Assembly (NCBI GenBank): GCA_041393535.1
Contig: JAWKJY010000003.1
Coordinates: forward strand, 496,001-560,000
Length of the DNA stretch: 64,000 bases
Direction: 5' to 3'
DNA from: JAWKJY01 sp041393535
GTDB taxonomy: Bacteria > Actinomycetota > Thermoleophilia > Gaiellales > Gaiellaceae
Under the pieces are notes generated by a model. That model was given only the letters and a program-made list of their open reading frames with translations. It made no database searches and was not told the DNA's origin. Shown here piece after piece: positions 1 to 8,875 of this stretch. Position 1 is the stretch's first letter. Every line of letters begins with the position of its first letter. The position numbers and the translations under genes are program-made.

Positions 1-512
1 GGCCGGCGGACGGGACGACGGAGAGCTATCGCGTGGGGGAGGACTACCTCGGTCGGCGGCCGTTCCACGCGCCCGCCGACGCCGTTGCCCGCGCGCTCGG
101 GTTCCTCTGCACCGTCGAGCGGGGGCTGCCCTCGGGCACGTACGTGTTCGTCCTCTCGGACTTCCTGGCGCCGCCGCCCGCGCAGGCGTGGTCGGATGCG
201 ATCGCGCGCGGGTGGGACCTCGTGCCCGTGGTGATTCAGGATCCCTGCTGGGACGCGAGCTTCCCCGACGTCGCCGGCTGCCCGCTGCCCGTCGCCGACG
301 AGACGGGCCGGACGCGGCTCGTCCGGCTCGGCGCGCGGGAGGTGGCCGCCCGCAGGGCCGCCAACGAGGAGCGCCTGGCCGGCCTGCACGCGGGCTTCTC
401 GGCGCTCGGGCTCGACTGGGTGCAGCTCGGGAGCGACGACCCGCTCGTCGTCCACGAGGCGTTCGACCGCTGGGCCCTCGGGCGGCGGCTCGGCGCGAGG
501 ATCGCCCGGTGA
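1..512 (+). CDS. DUF58 domain protein, 3' part (open at left edge)
   Basis: The reading frame is open through base 3, so a GTG at 33 is internal and the gene begins outside the window. The visible ~169 residues match the C-terminal part of DUF58 proteins, a VWA-like fold, with a conserved FVLSDFL strand and a PVVIQDP segment. Such proteins sit next to MoxR AAA ATPases and VWA membrane proteins and are thought to help assemble or activate enzyme complexes, although their biochemical role is poorly known. The stop overlaps the next start (GTGA at 509-512), so it is translationally coupled to the membrane protein downstream. The family assignment rests on pattern and on gene order. Confidence 0.7.
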   Translation, partial: PADGTTESYRVGEDYLGRRPFHAPADAVARALGFLCTVERGLPSGTYVFVLSDFLAPPPAQAWSDAIARGWDLVPVVIQDPCWDASFPDVAGCPLPVADETGRTRLVRLGAREVAARRAANEERLAGLHAGFSALGLDWVQLGSDDPLVVHEAFDRWALGRRLGARIAR

Positions 513-1414
513 GGCGCCGCTGGGCGCTGCCGCTCGTGCTCCTGCTCGCGGCGGGGGCCGCGGCCGCTGCGATCGTCGGGAGCCGTGCCGGCACGGGCGG
601 CGAGGCGCCGATCGCGATCCCGGCCCGGCCGGCCGAGGGGGTCGACGTGATCACGACGGTGACGCCGTCGGAGGCGTTCTTCGGCGACCTCGTCCTCGCC
701 CGGCTCGACCTCGTCGTCGACGACGCGAGCGTCGACGCCGACGAGCTCGACGTGCGCGTCCAGGTCGAGCCCTTCGAGCGCCGGGGCGAGGCGATCTCCC
801 GGCGGGCGTCCGGCGGCGGCGTGACGGTCGTCCGCTACGAGTACGAGCTCGAGTGCCTGGTCGCCGCGTGCGCGCCGCAGGGGAGCGCGATCCGGCTCAG
901 CCTGCCCCAGGTGATCGTCGGCTACGCCCGCACGGACGGCGAGGCCGTGATCGAGCGCCGCGTCGACTGGCCCGAGATCACGATCGGCTCGCGGGTCGCC
1001 GAGGCCGACCTGATCCGCCCGCGCGCACGCGCCGACGCGTCCAGCCCCGTCGCGGCGACGAGCGGCATCGACCCGACCGCGCTCGGCTGGCTGGCCGCCT
1101 CCCTCGCGGGCGCGCTCGCGCTCGCGGCCGGCGGCGTGCTGCTCGTCGCGCTCCGCCGCGGCGGCCGCGAGGCCCTCGTCGCGGCGGCGGGGCCGCCGCC
1201 CGACCCGCTCGCGGACGCTCGCCCAGCTGCGCGCCGCCGATGGCTCCGCGGCCGATCGGCGCGCCGCGCTCGACCGGCTCGCCCGGGCGCTCGCGGGCTC
1301 GCCGCTCGCGGCGGGCGCGGCGCCTCGCCTGGTCGCGAGGCCGGGCCCGGCGCCGCCGAGGTCGAGGCGATCGCCCAGGCCGTCGAGCGCTCGCGCCCGG
1401 AGGCGGCGGCGTGA
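509..1414 (+). CDS. Two-helix membrane protein with extracytoplasmic domain (BatD-like position), frameshifted
   Basis: Starts at GTG 509, overlapping the DUF58 stop. An N-terminal hydrophobic segment (residues ~6-20) is followed by a beta-rich region opening VTPSEAFFGDLV, resembling the surface-domain start of BatD-like proteins. A second membrane helix follows near residues 190-213, then a cytoplasmic tail. The tail reads sensibly (LAQLRAADGSADRR) only in the +1 frame between about 1214 and 1345 and returns to the original frame before the stop, so two compensating indels are likely. Gene order (DUF58, this, VWA, TPR, VWA) supports a part in the same membrane complex. No enzymatic motif is seen. 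Confidence 0.6.
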   Translation: MRRRWALPLVLLLAAGAAAAAIVGSRAGTGGEAPIAIPARPAEGVDVITTVTPSEAFFGDLVLARLDLVVDDASVDADELDVRVQVEPFERRGEAISRRASGGGVTVVRYEYELECLVAACAPQGSAIRLSLPQVIVGYARTDGEAVIERRVDWPEITIGSRVAEADLIRPRARADASSPVAATSGIDPTALGWLAASLAGALALAAGGVLLVALRRGGREALVAAAGPPPDPLADARPAARRRWLRGRSARRARPARPGARGLAARGGRGASPGREAGPGAAEVEAIAQAVERSRPEAAA

Positions 1415-2367
1415 CCGCGCTCGCCTGGGCCTTCCTCGAGGCGGCGCTCCTGCCGGCGCTCGCGCTCCTCGCCAGCCGGCGGCTCGCGAGGGCGGCCCCG
1501 GCGGCGGTGCCCGGCGCGCGGGCGCTCGCGCCGGCGGCCCGGCGCACGGAGCTCGGCCGGCTCGGGCTCGTCGCCCTGATCGCGGTCGCGCTCGCGCTCG
1601 CCGCCCTGCTCGTGCGCAAGCCCGCGAGCGGCGTCGCCCAGCTCGTGCCGGCGAGCCGGACGACGATCGTCGTCCTCGACATGTCGGCGAGCATCTCCGA
1701 CCTCGTCTACGCGGAGATCGCGCGCACGCTGACGCTGATCACCTCCGAGCGGCGCGACGCGCGGGTGGGCCTGGTCCTCTTCTCCGACGTCGGCATGGAG
1801 GCCCTGCCGGCGGGCACGCCGGCCCGGGAGCTGCAGCCGTTCATCCGCTTCTTCCTGCCGCTGAGCGAGCCGAGCGCGAGGCCGCGCCCCGACTACTACC
1901 GGCCGGCCGGCCCGGCCGCGCCCGCGCCGATCAAGTACGTGCTCAGCCCGTGGTACGCAGGCTTCGCCGGCGGCACGCGGGTCTCGACCGGGCTCGCGAC
2001 CGCGCGGGAGATGATCCGGCGCGACGGCGTCGAGGACGTCGGCGTGCTGCTCGTCAGCGACCTCGACGACACGGCCGACGACCGCACGGCGCTGACGAGC
2101 GAGCTCGTCGAGTACGCGCGCTCCGGCATCCCGCTCGACGTGGTCGCGGTGCCGCCCGGCGTCGACGAGACGCGCGCGCTGTACGAGGCATCGTCGGCTC
2201 CGGCGGGACGCTCGTCGACTCGGCGCCGGCTGCGCGGCGTCCGCGCCACGAGCGGGGCGGAGGCGCCCGCCTGGGCGATCGTCGCCGTGTGCGCGCTCGC
2301 CGGGCTTCTGGCGCTGCACGAGCTGCGCGCGCGGCCGCTGGCGTGGGGCGGGAGGGGCGCGACGTGA
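1411..2367 (+). CDS. VWA domain membrane protein (BatA-like)
   Basis: Starts at GTG 1411 within the preceding stop. Two hydrophobic N-terminal segments (residues ~3-20 and ~50-68) precede a von Willebrand A domain with a MIDAS motif DMSAS (D-x-S-x-S) near residue 90 and a later LLVSDLDD strand. A C-terminal helix (AWAIVAVCALAGLLALHEL) anchors the other end. About 318 aa, usual for BatA/BatB-type proteins. Between ~2185 and ~2250 the protein reads poorly, whereas the neighbouring frame gives IVGSGGTLVDSA, so a compensating indel pair is possible there. It overlaps the next gene by four bases. It probably works with the second VWA protein at 2981. Confidence 0.75.
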   Translation: MTALAWAFLEAALLPALALLASRRLARAAPAAVPGARALAPAARRTELGRLGLVALIAVALALAALLVRKPASGVAQLVPASRTTIVVLDMSASISDLVYAEIARTLTLITSERRDARVGLVLFSDVGMEALPAGTPARELQPFIRFFLPLSEPSARPRPDYYRPAGPAAPAPIKYVLSPWYAGFAGGTRVSTGLATAREMIRRDGVEDVGVLLVSDLDDTADDRTALTSELVEYARSGIPLDVVAVPPGVDETRALYEASSAPAGRSSTRRRLRGVRATSGAEAPAWAIVAVCALAGLLALHELRARPLAWGGRGAT

Positions 2368-2958
2368 CCCGGCGCGTCCTGCTCGGGCTGCTCGTCGCGC
2401 TCCTGCTCGCCGGCGCGGCGCTGCTCGCGGCGCTCGCGCGCGGCGCCTTCGACGCGGCAGCGGACCTGCGGGAGGGCGTGGCGGCCGCGACGGCGCCCGC
2501 GCCGCGTGGCGGGCTCGCCCAGCGCGTGGCCGAGTCGCTCGCGGGCGTCGGCGACGAGCGGCGCACGCGCGACGCGCTCGCGCTCGTGCGCGCGGCTGGC
2601 CGCCCCGGGCCTCGACCCGGCGGACGTGCTCGAGCTGCACGGCCGGGCGATCGCGCTCCTCACTCCGATCGCGCGGGAGGCCGAGGGGGAGAGGCGCTCG
2701 AGGGTCTCGACCGTGATCGGCCTGCTCTACCTGACCGACTCGACCCTGGACGAGGCGGCGGGCACGCGCGCGGTGCAGCAGGCGGGCGAGGCGTTCCAGG
2801 AGGCGGTGCGGGCCGACCCGACGAACGCGGACGCGAAGTTCAACCTCGAGCTCGTCTTCGGCGTCCAGCAGATCCGGGTCGGCACGCCCGGCGAGGGCGA
2901 CGACGGCGGCGGGGGCTCGACCGGCGCCAGCGTGAAGCCGACCGGCTCGGGGTACTAG
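2364..2958 (+). CDS. TPR-repeat membrane-anchored protein (BatC-like), one frameshift
   Basis: Starts at GTG 2364 with an N-terminal signal/anchor (VLLGLLVALLLAGAALLAAL). The first ~80 residues are read in one frame up to about 2600. The rest (LAAPGLDPADVLELHGRA onward) is in the +1 frame and ends at 2958, so one base is missing or extra near 2600. The C-terminal part carries a TPR-like helix pair (AFQEAVRADPTNADAKFNLE), then a Gly/Asp-rich tail. A TPR protein between two VWA proteins is the classical Bat-type layout. The role is inferred from context only. Confidence 0.6.
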
Positions 2959-2980
2959 GGCCCGTCGACGCGGGGCGCCC

Positions 2981-3951
2981 GTGGACCTCGAGTTCCTGAC
3001 GCCGCTCGGTGCGCTCGTCTGCCTCGCCGCCGCCGTCCGCTGCTCGCGCTCGGGCCCGGGCCCGGCGGGACGCCGTCGCCCGCGCCGCGCTCGGCCTCGC
3101 GCCGCCGCCCCGGCAGGCGCTCGTCCTGGCCGGGGTCGCCGTCACCGCGGCGTTCGGCCTGCTCGCGGCCGCCGCCGCCCAGCCGGTCGTCTTCGTCGAC
3201 CGGGTCGTCGAGACCCGGGCGGACGCCGAGACGTACGTGATCGTCGACGTCTCCCGCTCCATGCTCGCCGCGCCGTCGCGCGGGGCTCCGTCGCGCTTCG
3301 AGCGCGCGATCGCGGACAGGATCGCGATCCGGCGCGCGCTCCCCGACGTCCCGTTCGGGAGCGCCTCGCTGACCGACCGGCCGCTCCCGAACGTCTTCCC
3401 GACCCCCGACGTCGCGACCTTCGAGGCCACGCTGACCCGGGCGATCGGGATCGAGCGGCCGCCGCCCGAGCCGGGCCAGGTGCGGGCGACCTCGCTTGCC
3501 GACCTGTCCGCGCTCGCCCGGACGAACTTCTACTCGGCGGGCTCCACGCGCCGGCTCGCGATCGTGCTCACGGACGCGGAGAGCCTGCCGTTCGACGGCG
3601 AGGAGCTGGTCGGAGGGCTCCGGGACGAGGGGATCGCCCTCGTCGTCGTCCGCTTCTGGGCCGCCTCCGAGCGGATCTGGGCAGCCGACGGGAGCGCTCG
3701 AGCCGTACCGTCCGGACGCCGCCTCGGCGGCCGGGATCGACGCGCTCGAGCGGGCCGGGGCGGTCGTGCTGCAGGAGGGCGACGCGACGGGCCTCGCCGC
3801 GGCGGCGCGCTCGAGCCTCGGGGAGGGGCCGCGCGTCGCGCTGGCGGCCGGGTCGCGCGCCGTGCCGCTCGCCGCGTACGTCGCGCTCGCGGCCAGCGTG
3901 CCGCTCGCCCTGCTCCTGGCCCGTGGGGGAGGCGGGCCGCGGGGCCGTTGA
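2981..3951 (+). CDS. Second VWA domain membrane protein (BatB-like), two frameshifts
   Basis: GTG 2981 begins MDLEFLTPLGALVCLAAAV, the usual N-terminus of VWA membrane proteins (L-x-x-P-x-x-L followed by a helix). The frame shifts near 3045 and again near 3690. The composite contains a second membrane helix (residues ~50-70), a MIDAS motif DVSRSM near 3246-3263, and a C-terminal membrane helix (AAYVALAASVPLALLLA). Without these two indels the protein would be ~322 aa, a normal family length. It completes the DUF58/VWA/TPR operon, and no hairpin terminator is evident after it. The MIDAS motif makes the family assignment reliable; the function of the complex is not known. Confidence 0.65.
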
Positions 3952-4003
3952 CGTACACTCCGGCCCGGCGGCGGCCTCGTGCGAGGCCGTCCGCTTCGGA
4001 TTG

Positions 4004-4014
4004 CATACAGTATG
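4004..4014. promoter_or_regulatory. 11-bp palindrome upstream of hyuA-hyuB
   Basis: CATACAGTATG is a perfect inverted repeat (CATAC-A-GTATG) 52 bases before the hyuA start, in an otherwise GC-rich leader. It could be an operator or part of a promoter (TACAGT as a -10). It differs from the TGTCAGACAT motif found elsewhere in the window, so if it is an operator a different regulator would be expected. Confidence 0.35.
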
Positions 4015-4066
4015 GGCGCTGCCGGGGTCGGAGCAGCTGCTACCGGAGAGATCGAGGAGGAAATCG

Positions 4067-6121
4067 ATGGCCTACAGGCTCGGGGTCGACGTCGGGGGGA
4101 CGTTCACCGACGTCTTTCTCGTCAACGACGACGACGGCCGGCAGTGGCGGGTCAAGACGCCCTCCACGCCCGCCGACCAGTCGAAGGGCGTGCTGACGGG
4201 CGTGACGCGGATCTGCAGCGAGGCGGGGATCGCCGTCGCCGACATCCGCAACATCCTGCACGGCACGACCGTCGCGACGAACGCGGTGCTCGAGTCGAAG
4301 GGCGCCCGCGTCGGTCTCCTGACCACCGTGGGCTTCAAGCAGATCCTCCACCTCGCGCGCTCGCAGACGCCGGGCCCGCTGGCGGGCTGGATCATCATGA
4401 TCAAGCCCGACCCGCCGGCGCTGCTCTCCGACACGCTCGAGATCACCGAGCGCATGGACGCCCGGGGCAACACCGTCGTCGCGGTCGACGAGGCGCAGGC
4501 CGAGGCGGCCATCCGCCAGCTGGTCGAGTCCGGCGTCGAGACCCTGACCGTCGGCTTCATCAACTCGTACGTCAACCCGGCGCACGAGGAGCAGGTCGGC
4601 GCGATCGTCGAGCGGCTCTACCCGGGCTTCCCGGTCACGCTCTCCTCGCACGTGCTGCCCGAGTTCCGCGAGTACGAGCGCACGCTGACCGCGTGCATGA
4701 ACTCGTACGTCCGCCCGAAGGTGCAGAAGTACGTCGACCACCTCGAGGAGGAGCTCAAGGCCGTCGGCGCGTCCGCGGACGTCAACATCCTGCGCTCCGA
4801 CGCGGGCCTGATGACGACGCGCGAGGCCGCGCGCAACCCGATCTATGGCGTCCTCTCCGGCCCGTCCGGCGGCGTCGCGGGCGCGCTCCACGTCGCCAAG
4901 CAGGCCGGCTACGCGAACATCCTCACGTTCGACATGGGCGGCACCTCGACGGACGTCTCGCTCTGCCTCGCCGGCGAGCCGACGATCGGCCGCGAGACGT
5001 CGATCAGCCACTTCCGCCTGCGCGTCCCGTCCGTCGACGTCCACACGGTGGGCGCGGGCGGCGGCTCGATCGCGCACGTGCCGGAGCTGACGAAGGCGCT
5101 CCGCGTCGGCCCGCAGTCGGCCGGTGCCGAGCCCGGCCCGGCGGCGTACGGCCGCGGCGGCGTCGAGCCGACCGTGACCGACGCGAACGTCGTCGTCGGC
5201 CACCTCCCGCCGCGCCTCCTGGGCGGCGAGATGACGCTCGACGTCGAGGCGTCCCAGGCGGCCGTACAGAAGATCGCCGACGCGATGGGCCTGGCGTCCG
5301 TCGAGGCGGCCGCCGAGGGCATCCTCGCGATCGTCAACGAGAACATGGCGGGCGCGCTCCGCGTCGTCTCCGTCCAGCGCGGCCACGACCCGCGCGACTT
5401 CGCCCTCGTCGCCTACGGCGGCGCCGGCCCGCTCCATGCGAACGCCGTCGGCGAGATCATGGGCTCGTTCCCCGTGATCGTCCCGCCGGCGCCGGGCCTG
5501 CTCTGCGCCCTCGGCGACCTCGTGGCCGACTTCCGCGACGAGTTCGCCCGCACCTACATCCGCGTGATCGAGGAGATCGACCCCGCGGACGTCAAGCGGA
5601 TCCTCGGCGAGCTCGGCGGCCGCGCCGTCGCGTGGCTCGACGACGAGGGGATCGCGCAGGAGGCCCGCGCGATCTCGTACGTCGCGGACATGCGCTACCA
5701 CGGCCAGGGCTACGAGATCCCGGTGCCGCTCTCGAGCGCCGACATCGACGCGGCCGAGCTGGCCGCGCTCGACGAGCGCTTCAACGCCATGCACGAGCAG
5801 CTCTACGGCTTCCGGATGCTCGAGACCCGGAGCGAGATCGTCAACCTGCGCGCGATCGGCTTCGGCGCGGTGCCGAAGATCGAGCTCCGCGCGGGCGAGC
5901 AGGGCGGCGCGGACGCGTCCGGCGCCGTGGTCGAGGAGCACGAGATCGTGTTCCAGGGCGGCCGCCTGCCGACGAAGATCTACGACCGCGCGAAGCTCCA
6001 GCCCGGCGCCACGTTCTCGGGCCCGGCGATCGTGACCGAGTTCGACTCGACCACGGTCGTGCTGCCCGGCTACACGGCGACCGTGGACACCTACTTCAAC
6101 ATCATCATCAACCCGGCGTAG
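4067..6121 (+). CDS. hyuA: Hydantoinase/oxoprolinase subunit A (HyuA-like)
   Basis: ATG 4067 follows a strong GAGGAGG ribosome site. The 684-aa protein starts with the actin/ASKHA phosphate loop VDVGGTFTD (residues 7-15), has the GTT-x-A-T-N-A segment near residue 69 and a second nucleotide-binding motif DMGGTSTDVS at residue 289, and ends with the oxoprolinase C-terminal domain. Length and motif order are those of the ATP-dependent A subunit of N-methylhydantoinase, 5-oxoprolinase and acetone-carboxylase-type enzymes. These families use ATP to activate a cyclic amide or ketone. It is followed 25 bases later by the B subunit, so the two form a complex. The substrate cannot be told from sequence; hydantoin-like compounds are plausible given the neighbours. 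Confidence 0.88.
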   Translation: MAYRLGVDVGGTFTDVFLVNDDDGRQWRVKTPSTPADQSKGVLTGVTRICSEAGIAVADIRNILHGTTVATNAVLESKGARVGLLTTVGFKQILHLARSQTPGPLAGWIIMIKPDPPALLSDTLEITERMDARGNTVVAVDEAQAEAAIRQLVESGVETLTVGFINSYVNPAHEEQVGAIVERLYPGFPVTLSSHVLPEFREYERTLTACMNSYVRPKVQKYVDHLEEELKAVGASADVNILRSDAGLMTTREAARNPIYGVLSGPSGGVAGALHVAKQAGYANILTFDMGGTSTDVSLCLAGEPTIGRETSISHFRLRVPSVDVHTVGAGGGSIAHVPELTKALRVGPQSAGAEPGPAAYGRGGVEPTVTDANVVVGHLPPRLLGGEMTLDVEASQAAVQKIADAMGLASVEAAAEGILAIVNENMAGALRVVSVQRGHDPRDFALVAYGGAGPLHANAVGEIMGSFPVIVPPAPGLLCALGDLVADFRDEFARTYIRVIEEIDPADVKRILGELGGRAVAWLDDEGIAQEARAISYVADMRYHGQGYEIPVPLSSADIDAAELAALDERFNAMHEQLYGFRMLETRSEIVNLRAIGFGAVPKIELRAGEQGGADASGAVVEEHEIVFQGGRLPTKIYDRAKLQPGATFSGPAIVTEFDSTTVVLPGYTATVDTYFNIIINPA

Positions 6122-6146
6122 GCTCCGGACTGAGCGAGGGAACGCA

Positions 6147-8084
6147 ATGGCAACGAGCGTTGACAAGCCCAGGATCGCGCAGATCCCCACGGACATCGAG
6201 GTCGACCCGGTCACCCTCGACATCATCGAGGGCGCCCTCAAGAGCGCCCGCTACGAGATGGACGCGGTGCTCTTCCGCTCCGCGATGAGCCCGGTCATCC
6301 GGGAGCAGCACGACGAGTTCCCGATGATCACGGACCCGCAGGGCCGGATGGTCGTCGGCCAGTTCGGCGCCTACATCAACGAGATGATGGAGGCGTGGGA
6401 GGACGGGATCTACCCGGGCGACGTGATCCTCACGTCCGACCCGTTCAAGTGCTCCGCGTCGATCTCCCACACGAACGACTGGCTCGTCCTCGTGCCGATC
6501 TTCTACGACGACGAGCTCGTCGGCTGGGCCAGCCAGTTCGGCCACCAGATGGACTGCGGCGGCCCGCTGCCGGGCTCGCTGCCCACCGGCGCGCGGACGA
6601 TCTTCGAGGAGGGGCTGATCATCCCGCCGCTCAAGGTCGTCGAGCGCGGCGAGATCAAGAAGGACGTCCTCCGGCTGATCCTGAACAACATGCGGATCCC
6701 GGAGATGAACCGGGCCGACCTGTTCGCGATCGTCGCCGGCTGCCGCGCGGGCGAGAAGCGCGTGCAGCAGCTCTGCGAGCGCTTCGGCAAGGACGTGTAC
6801 CTGGCCGCCTGCTCGCAGCTCCTCGAGCGCACGTACCAGGCGATGCGGAAGCTGATCCAGGTCGCCATCCCGGAGACGCCGCAGTCCTTCGAGGACTACA
6901 TCGACGACGACGGGCTCGGCAACGGCCCGTACAAGATGAAGCTGACGATCTGGCGGGAGGGCGACCACGCCTTCTTCGACTGGACGGGCACCGACCCGCA
7001 GGCCCTCGGACCGATCAACTTCTACCTCTCCGAGGGTATGTTCAAGATGTTCATCGGGATCTACCTGATCATGGTGAACGACCCGCAGATCCTGTTCAAC
7101 GACGGGTTCTACCCACTGCTCCACATCATCACCCCGAAGGGGTCGATGCTGAACCCGCACTACCCGTCGGCGCTCGGCTGCCGCACGCACGCGCTGGCCC
7201 GCCTGTTCGACGTGCTCGGCGGCGCGCTCTGCAAGCAGGCGCCCGAGCTGAACACGGCGTCCGGCTACGGCACGAGCCCCTACATGCTCTACTCGGGCTG
7301 GGACTCGAAGGGCGACTTCTTCTACTCGATGGAGATCCTCTACGGCGGCATCCCCGGCCGGCCGATCGGCGACGGCATGGACGGCCACTCTTGGTGGCCG
7401 CTGTTCGAGAACATCCCGACCGAGTACCTCGAGGCGTACTACCCGATGCGGATCGACGGCTACACGACCGTCACCGACTCGGGTGGCCCGGGCATGCACC
7501 GCGGCGGCAACGGCGTCGAGAAGCGGTACGTGTACCTGGAGCCGGGCGAGGTCTCGATCCACGACGACCGCTGGCTGACGCGCCCGTTCGGCGTCCTCGG
7601 CGGGTGGCCCGGCGGGCGCTCGTCGAAGCTGCTCAAGCGCGCGGACGGCAGCGAGCAGGTGCTGCCCTCCAAGTGCGACCGCGTCGAGGTGCAGCCGGGC
7701 GACATGCTCGTCTACCGCACCGCGGGCGGCGGCGGCTGGAAGGACCGCCTCGACCGCGACCCGGCGGCCGTCGCGCGCGACGTCTCGTTCGGGCTCGTCT
7801 CGGCCGAGTTCGCCAAGGAGGGCTACGGCGTCGTCCTGAGCGCGGACGGCGCGGCCGACGCGGCCGCCACCGAGGCGGAGCGGGCCCGGCAGCGCGAGGA
7901 GCGCGGCCCGGCGCTCGCGTTCGACTTCGGGCCGCCGCTCGAGGAGATCCTGAAGACCTGCAAGGCGGAGACCGGCCTCGAGCCGCCCGTCCCGGCGACG
8001 CCGCTCAAGTGGGCGCCGCTCGAGGACGGCGCGTCGACGCTCGCGAAGGTGCGCGAGAACGACGGGATCCCCGCTCCCTCCTAG
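6147..8084 (+). CDS. hyuB: Hydantoinase/oxoprolinase subunit B (HyuB-like)
   Basis: ATG 6147, 645 aa, clean frame. The protein opens with the conserved VDPVTLDIIEGALKSARYEMD segment, has the NDP/SDPF metal-site region (LTSDPF-KCS), the HQMDCGGPLPGS block and a Gly-rich C-terminal AGGGGW motif, all typical of hydantoinase B/oxoprolinase subunits. It is the catalytic or structural partner of the ATP-binding A subunit just upstream and presumably completes ring hydrolysis. A perfect 15-bp hairpin at 8131-8165 closes the transcript, so hyuA-hyuB is a two-gene unit. Confidence 0.88.
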   Translation: MATSVDKPRIAQIPTDIEVDPVTLDIIEGALKSARYEMDAVLFRSAMSPVIREQHDEFPMITDPQGRMVVGQFGAYINEMMEAWEDGIYPGDVILTSDPFKCSASISHTNDWLVLVPIFYDDELVGWASQFGHQMDCGGPLPGSLPTGARTIFEEGLIIPPLKVVERGEIKKDVLRLILNNMRIPEMNRADLFAIVAGCRAGEKRVQQLCERFGKDVYLAACSQLLERTYQAMRKLIQVAIPETPQSFEDYIDDDGLGNGPYKMKLTIWREGDHAFFDWTGTDPQALGPINFYLSEGMFKMFIGIYLIMVNDPQILFNDGFYPLLHIITPKGSMLNPHYPSALGCRTHALARLFDVLGGALCKQAPELNTASGYGTSPYMLYSGWDSKGDFFYSMEILYGGIPGRPIGDGMDGHSWWPLFENIPTEYLEAYYPMRIDGYTTVTDSGGPGMHRGGNGVEKRYVYLEPGEVSIHDDRWLTRPFGVLGGWPGGRSSKLLKRADGSEQVLPSKCDRVEVQPGDMLVYRTAGGGGWKDRLDRDPAAVARDVSFGLVSAEFAKEGYGVVLSADGAADAAATEAERARQREERGPALAFDFGPPLEEILKTCKAETGLEPPVPATPLKWAPLEDGASTLAKVRENDGIPAPS

Positions 8085-8130
8085 GGAGTCGAGGCCCCGC
8101 CGCCGGGCGCGTCGGGGCCGGACGGAACGC

Positions 8131-8165
8131 ACGAGGACTGGCCGGCCACGCCGGCCAGTCCTCGT
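8131..8165 (+). terminator. Hairpin terminator after hyuB
   Basis: ACGAGGACTGGCCGG and its exact reverse complement are separated by CCACG, giving a 15-bp perfect stem with a 5-base loop. No long T tract follows, as is common in high-GC actinobacteria. Confidence 0.75.
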
Positions 8166-8242
8166 TCTGGGCCGCGCCGCCGCGGGCGACGGCGCGGCGA
8201 TGGCACTCCGCTATAGAGTCCGCTGCAGAGAAGGGAGGACGC

Positions 8243-8875
8243 GTGACGCAGGGGATGCACGCAGGCTTCGGCGGCACGGCCGGCTTCGGAGAGCGGCCCG
8301 CGCTCGTCGTCATCGACGTCAACGTGGGCTTCACCGACCCGCGCTCGCCGCTCGTGTGCGAGCTCGAGGACGTCGTGGAGTCGATCCGCCGCCTGCTCGA
8401 GGAGAGTCGGCGCGCCGGGATCCCGGTCGTCTACACGACGGTCGAGTACGGCGAGGGCGACCGGGTCGCCGCGAAGGCGTTCATCGACAAGATCCCGGCG
8501 CTGACGACCCTCGCGGCCGGATCGCCGTGGGTCGACATCGACCCGCGGATCGCGCCGCTCCCGGGCGAGCCGGTGCTGAAGAAGCTGTTCGCGTCGGCGT
8601 TCTTCGGGACGCCGCTGCAGGCCCTCCTGACCGCGCACGGCGTCGACACGCTGATCGTGACCGGCGCCTCGACGTCCGGCTGCGTCCGGGCGACCGTCGT
8701 CGACGCGATCCAGCACGCGTTCCGGCCCGTCGTGCCGCGGGAGGCGGTCGGCGACCGCAACCCGGCGGCGCACGAGCAGAACCTCTTCGACATGCAGGCC
8801 AAGTACGGCGACGTCGTGTCGCTCGACGAGACCCTCGCCTACCTGGAGACGATCAATGCCGCGCACGCTCGCTGA
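8243..8875 (+). CDS. Isochorismatase-fold cysteine amidohydrolase (N-carbamoylsarcosine amidase/maleamate hydrolase-like)
   Basis: GTG 8243 is chosen because GGGAGGA lies just upstream; ATG 8255 is an alternative. The 210-aa protein has the catalytic triad of the cysteine hydrolase family: Asp25 in VVIDVN, Lys113/114 in LKKLF and nucleophile Cys147 in the STSGCVRAT motif. That Cys motif is typical of N-carbamoylsarcosine amidase and maleamate amidohydrolase, which release ammonia from an open-chain amide. Its 3' end overlaps the next gene, a LeuC-type dehydratase, by 20 bp, which suggests that the acid produced is then hydrated. The specific substrate is inference. Confidence 0.8.
   Translation: MTQGMHAGFGGTAGFGERPALVVIDVNVGFTDPRSPLVCELEDVVESIRRLLEESRRAGIPVVYTTVEYGEGDRVAAKAFIDKIPALTTLAAGSPWVDIDPRIAPLPGEPVLKKLFASAFFGTPLQALLTAHGVDTLIVTGASTSGCVRATVVDAIQHAFRPVVPREAVGDRNPAAHEQNLFDMQAKYGDVVSLDETLAYLETINAAHAR

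Noticed and set aside
8201..8220. ACTCCGCTATAGAGT as an operator before the first amidohydrolase
   Set aside because: Only four bases pair (ACTC/GAGT) and nothing similar occurs elsewhere. TATAGA could be a -10 but no -35 is visible at a suitable distance.
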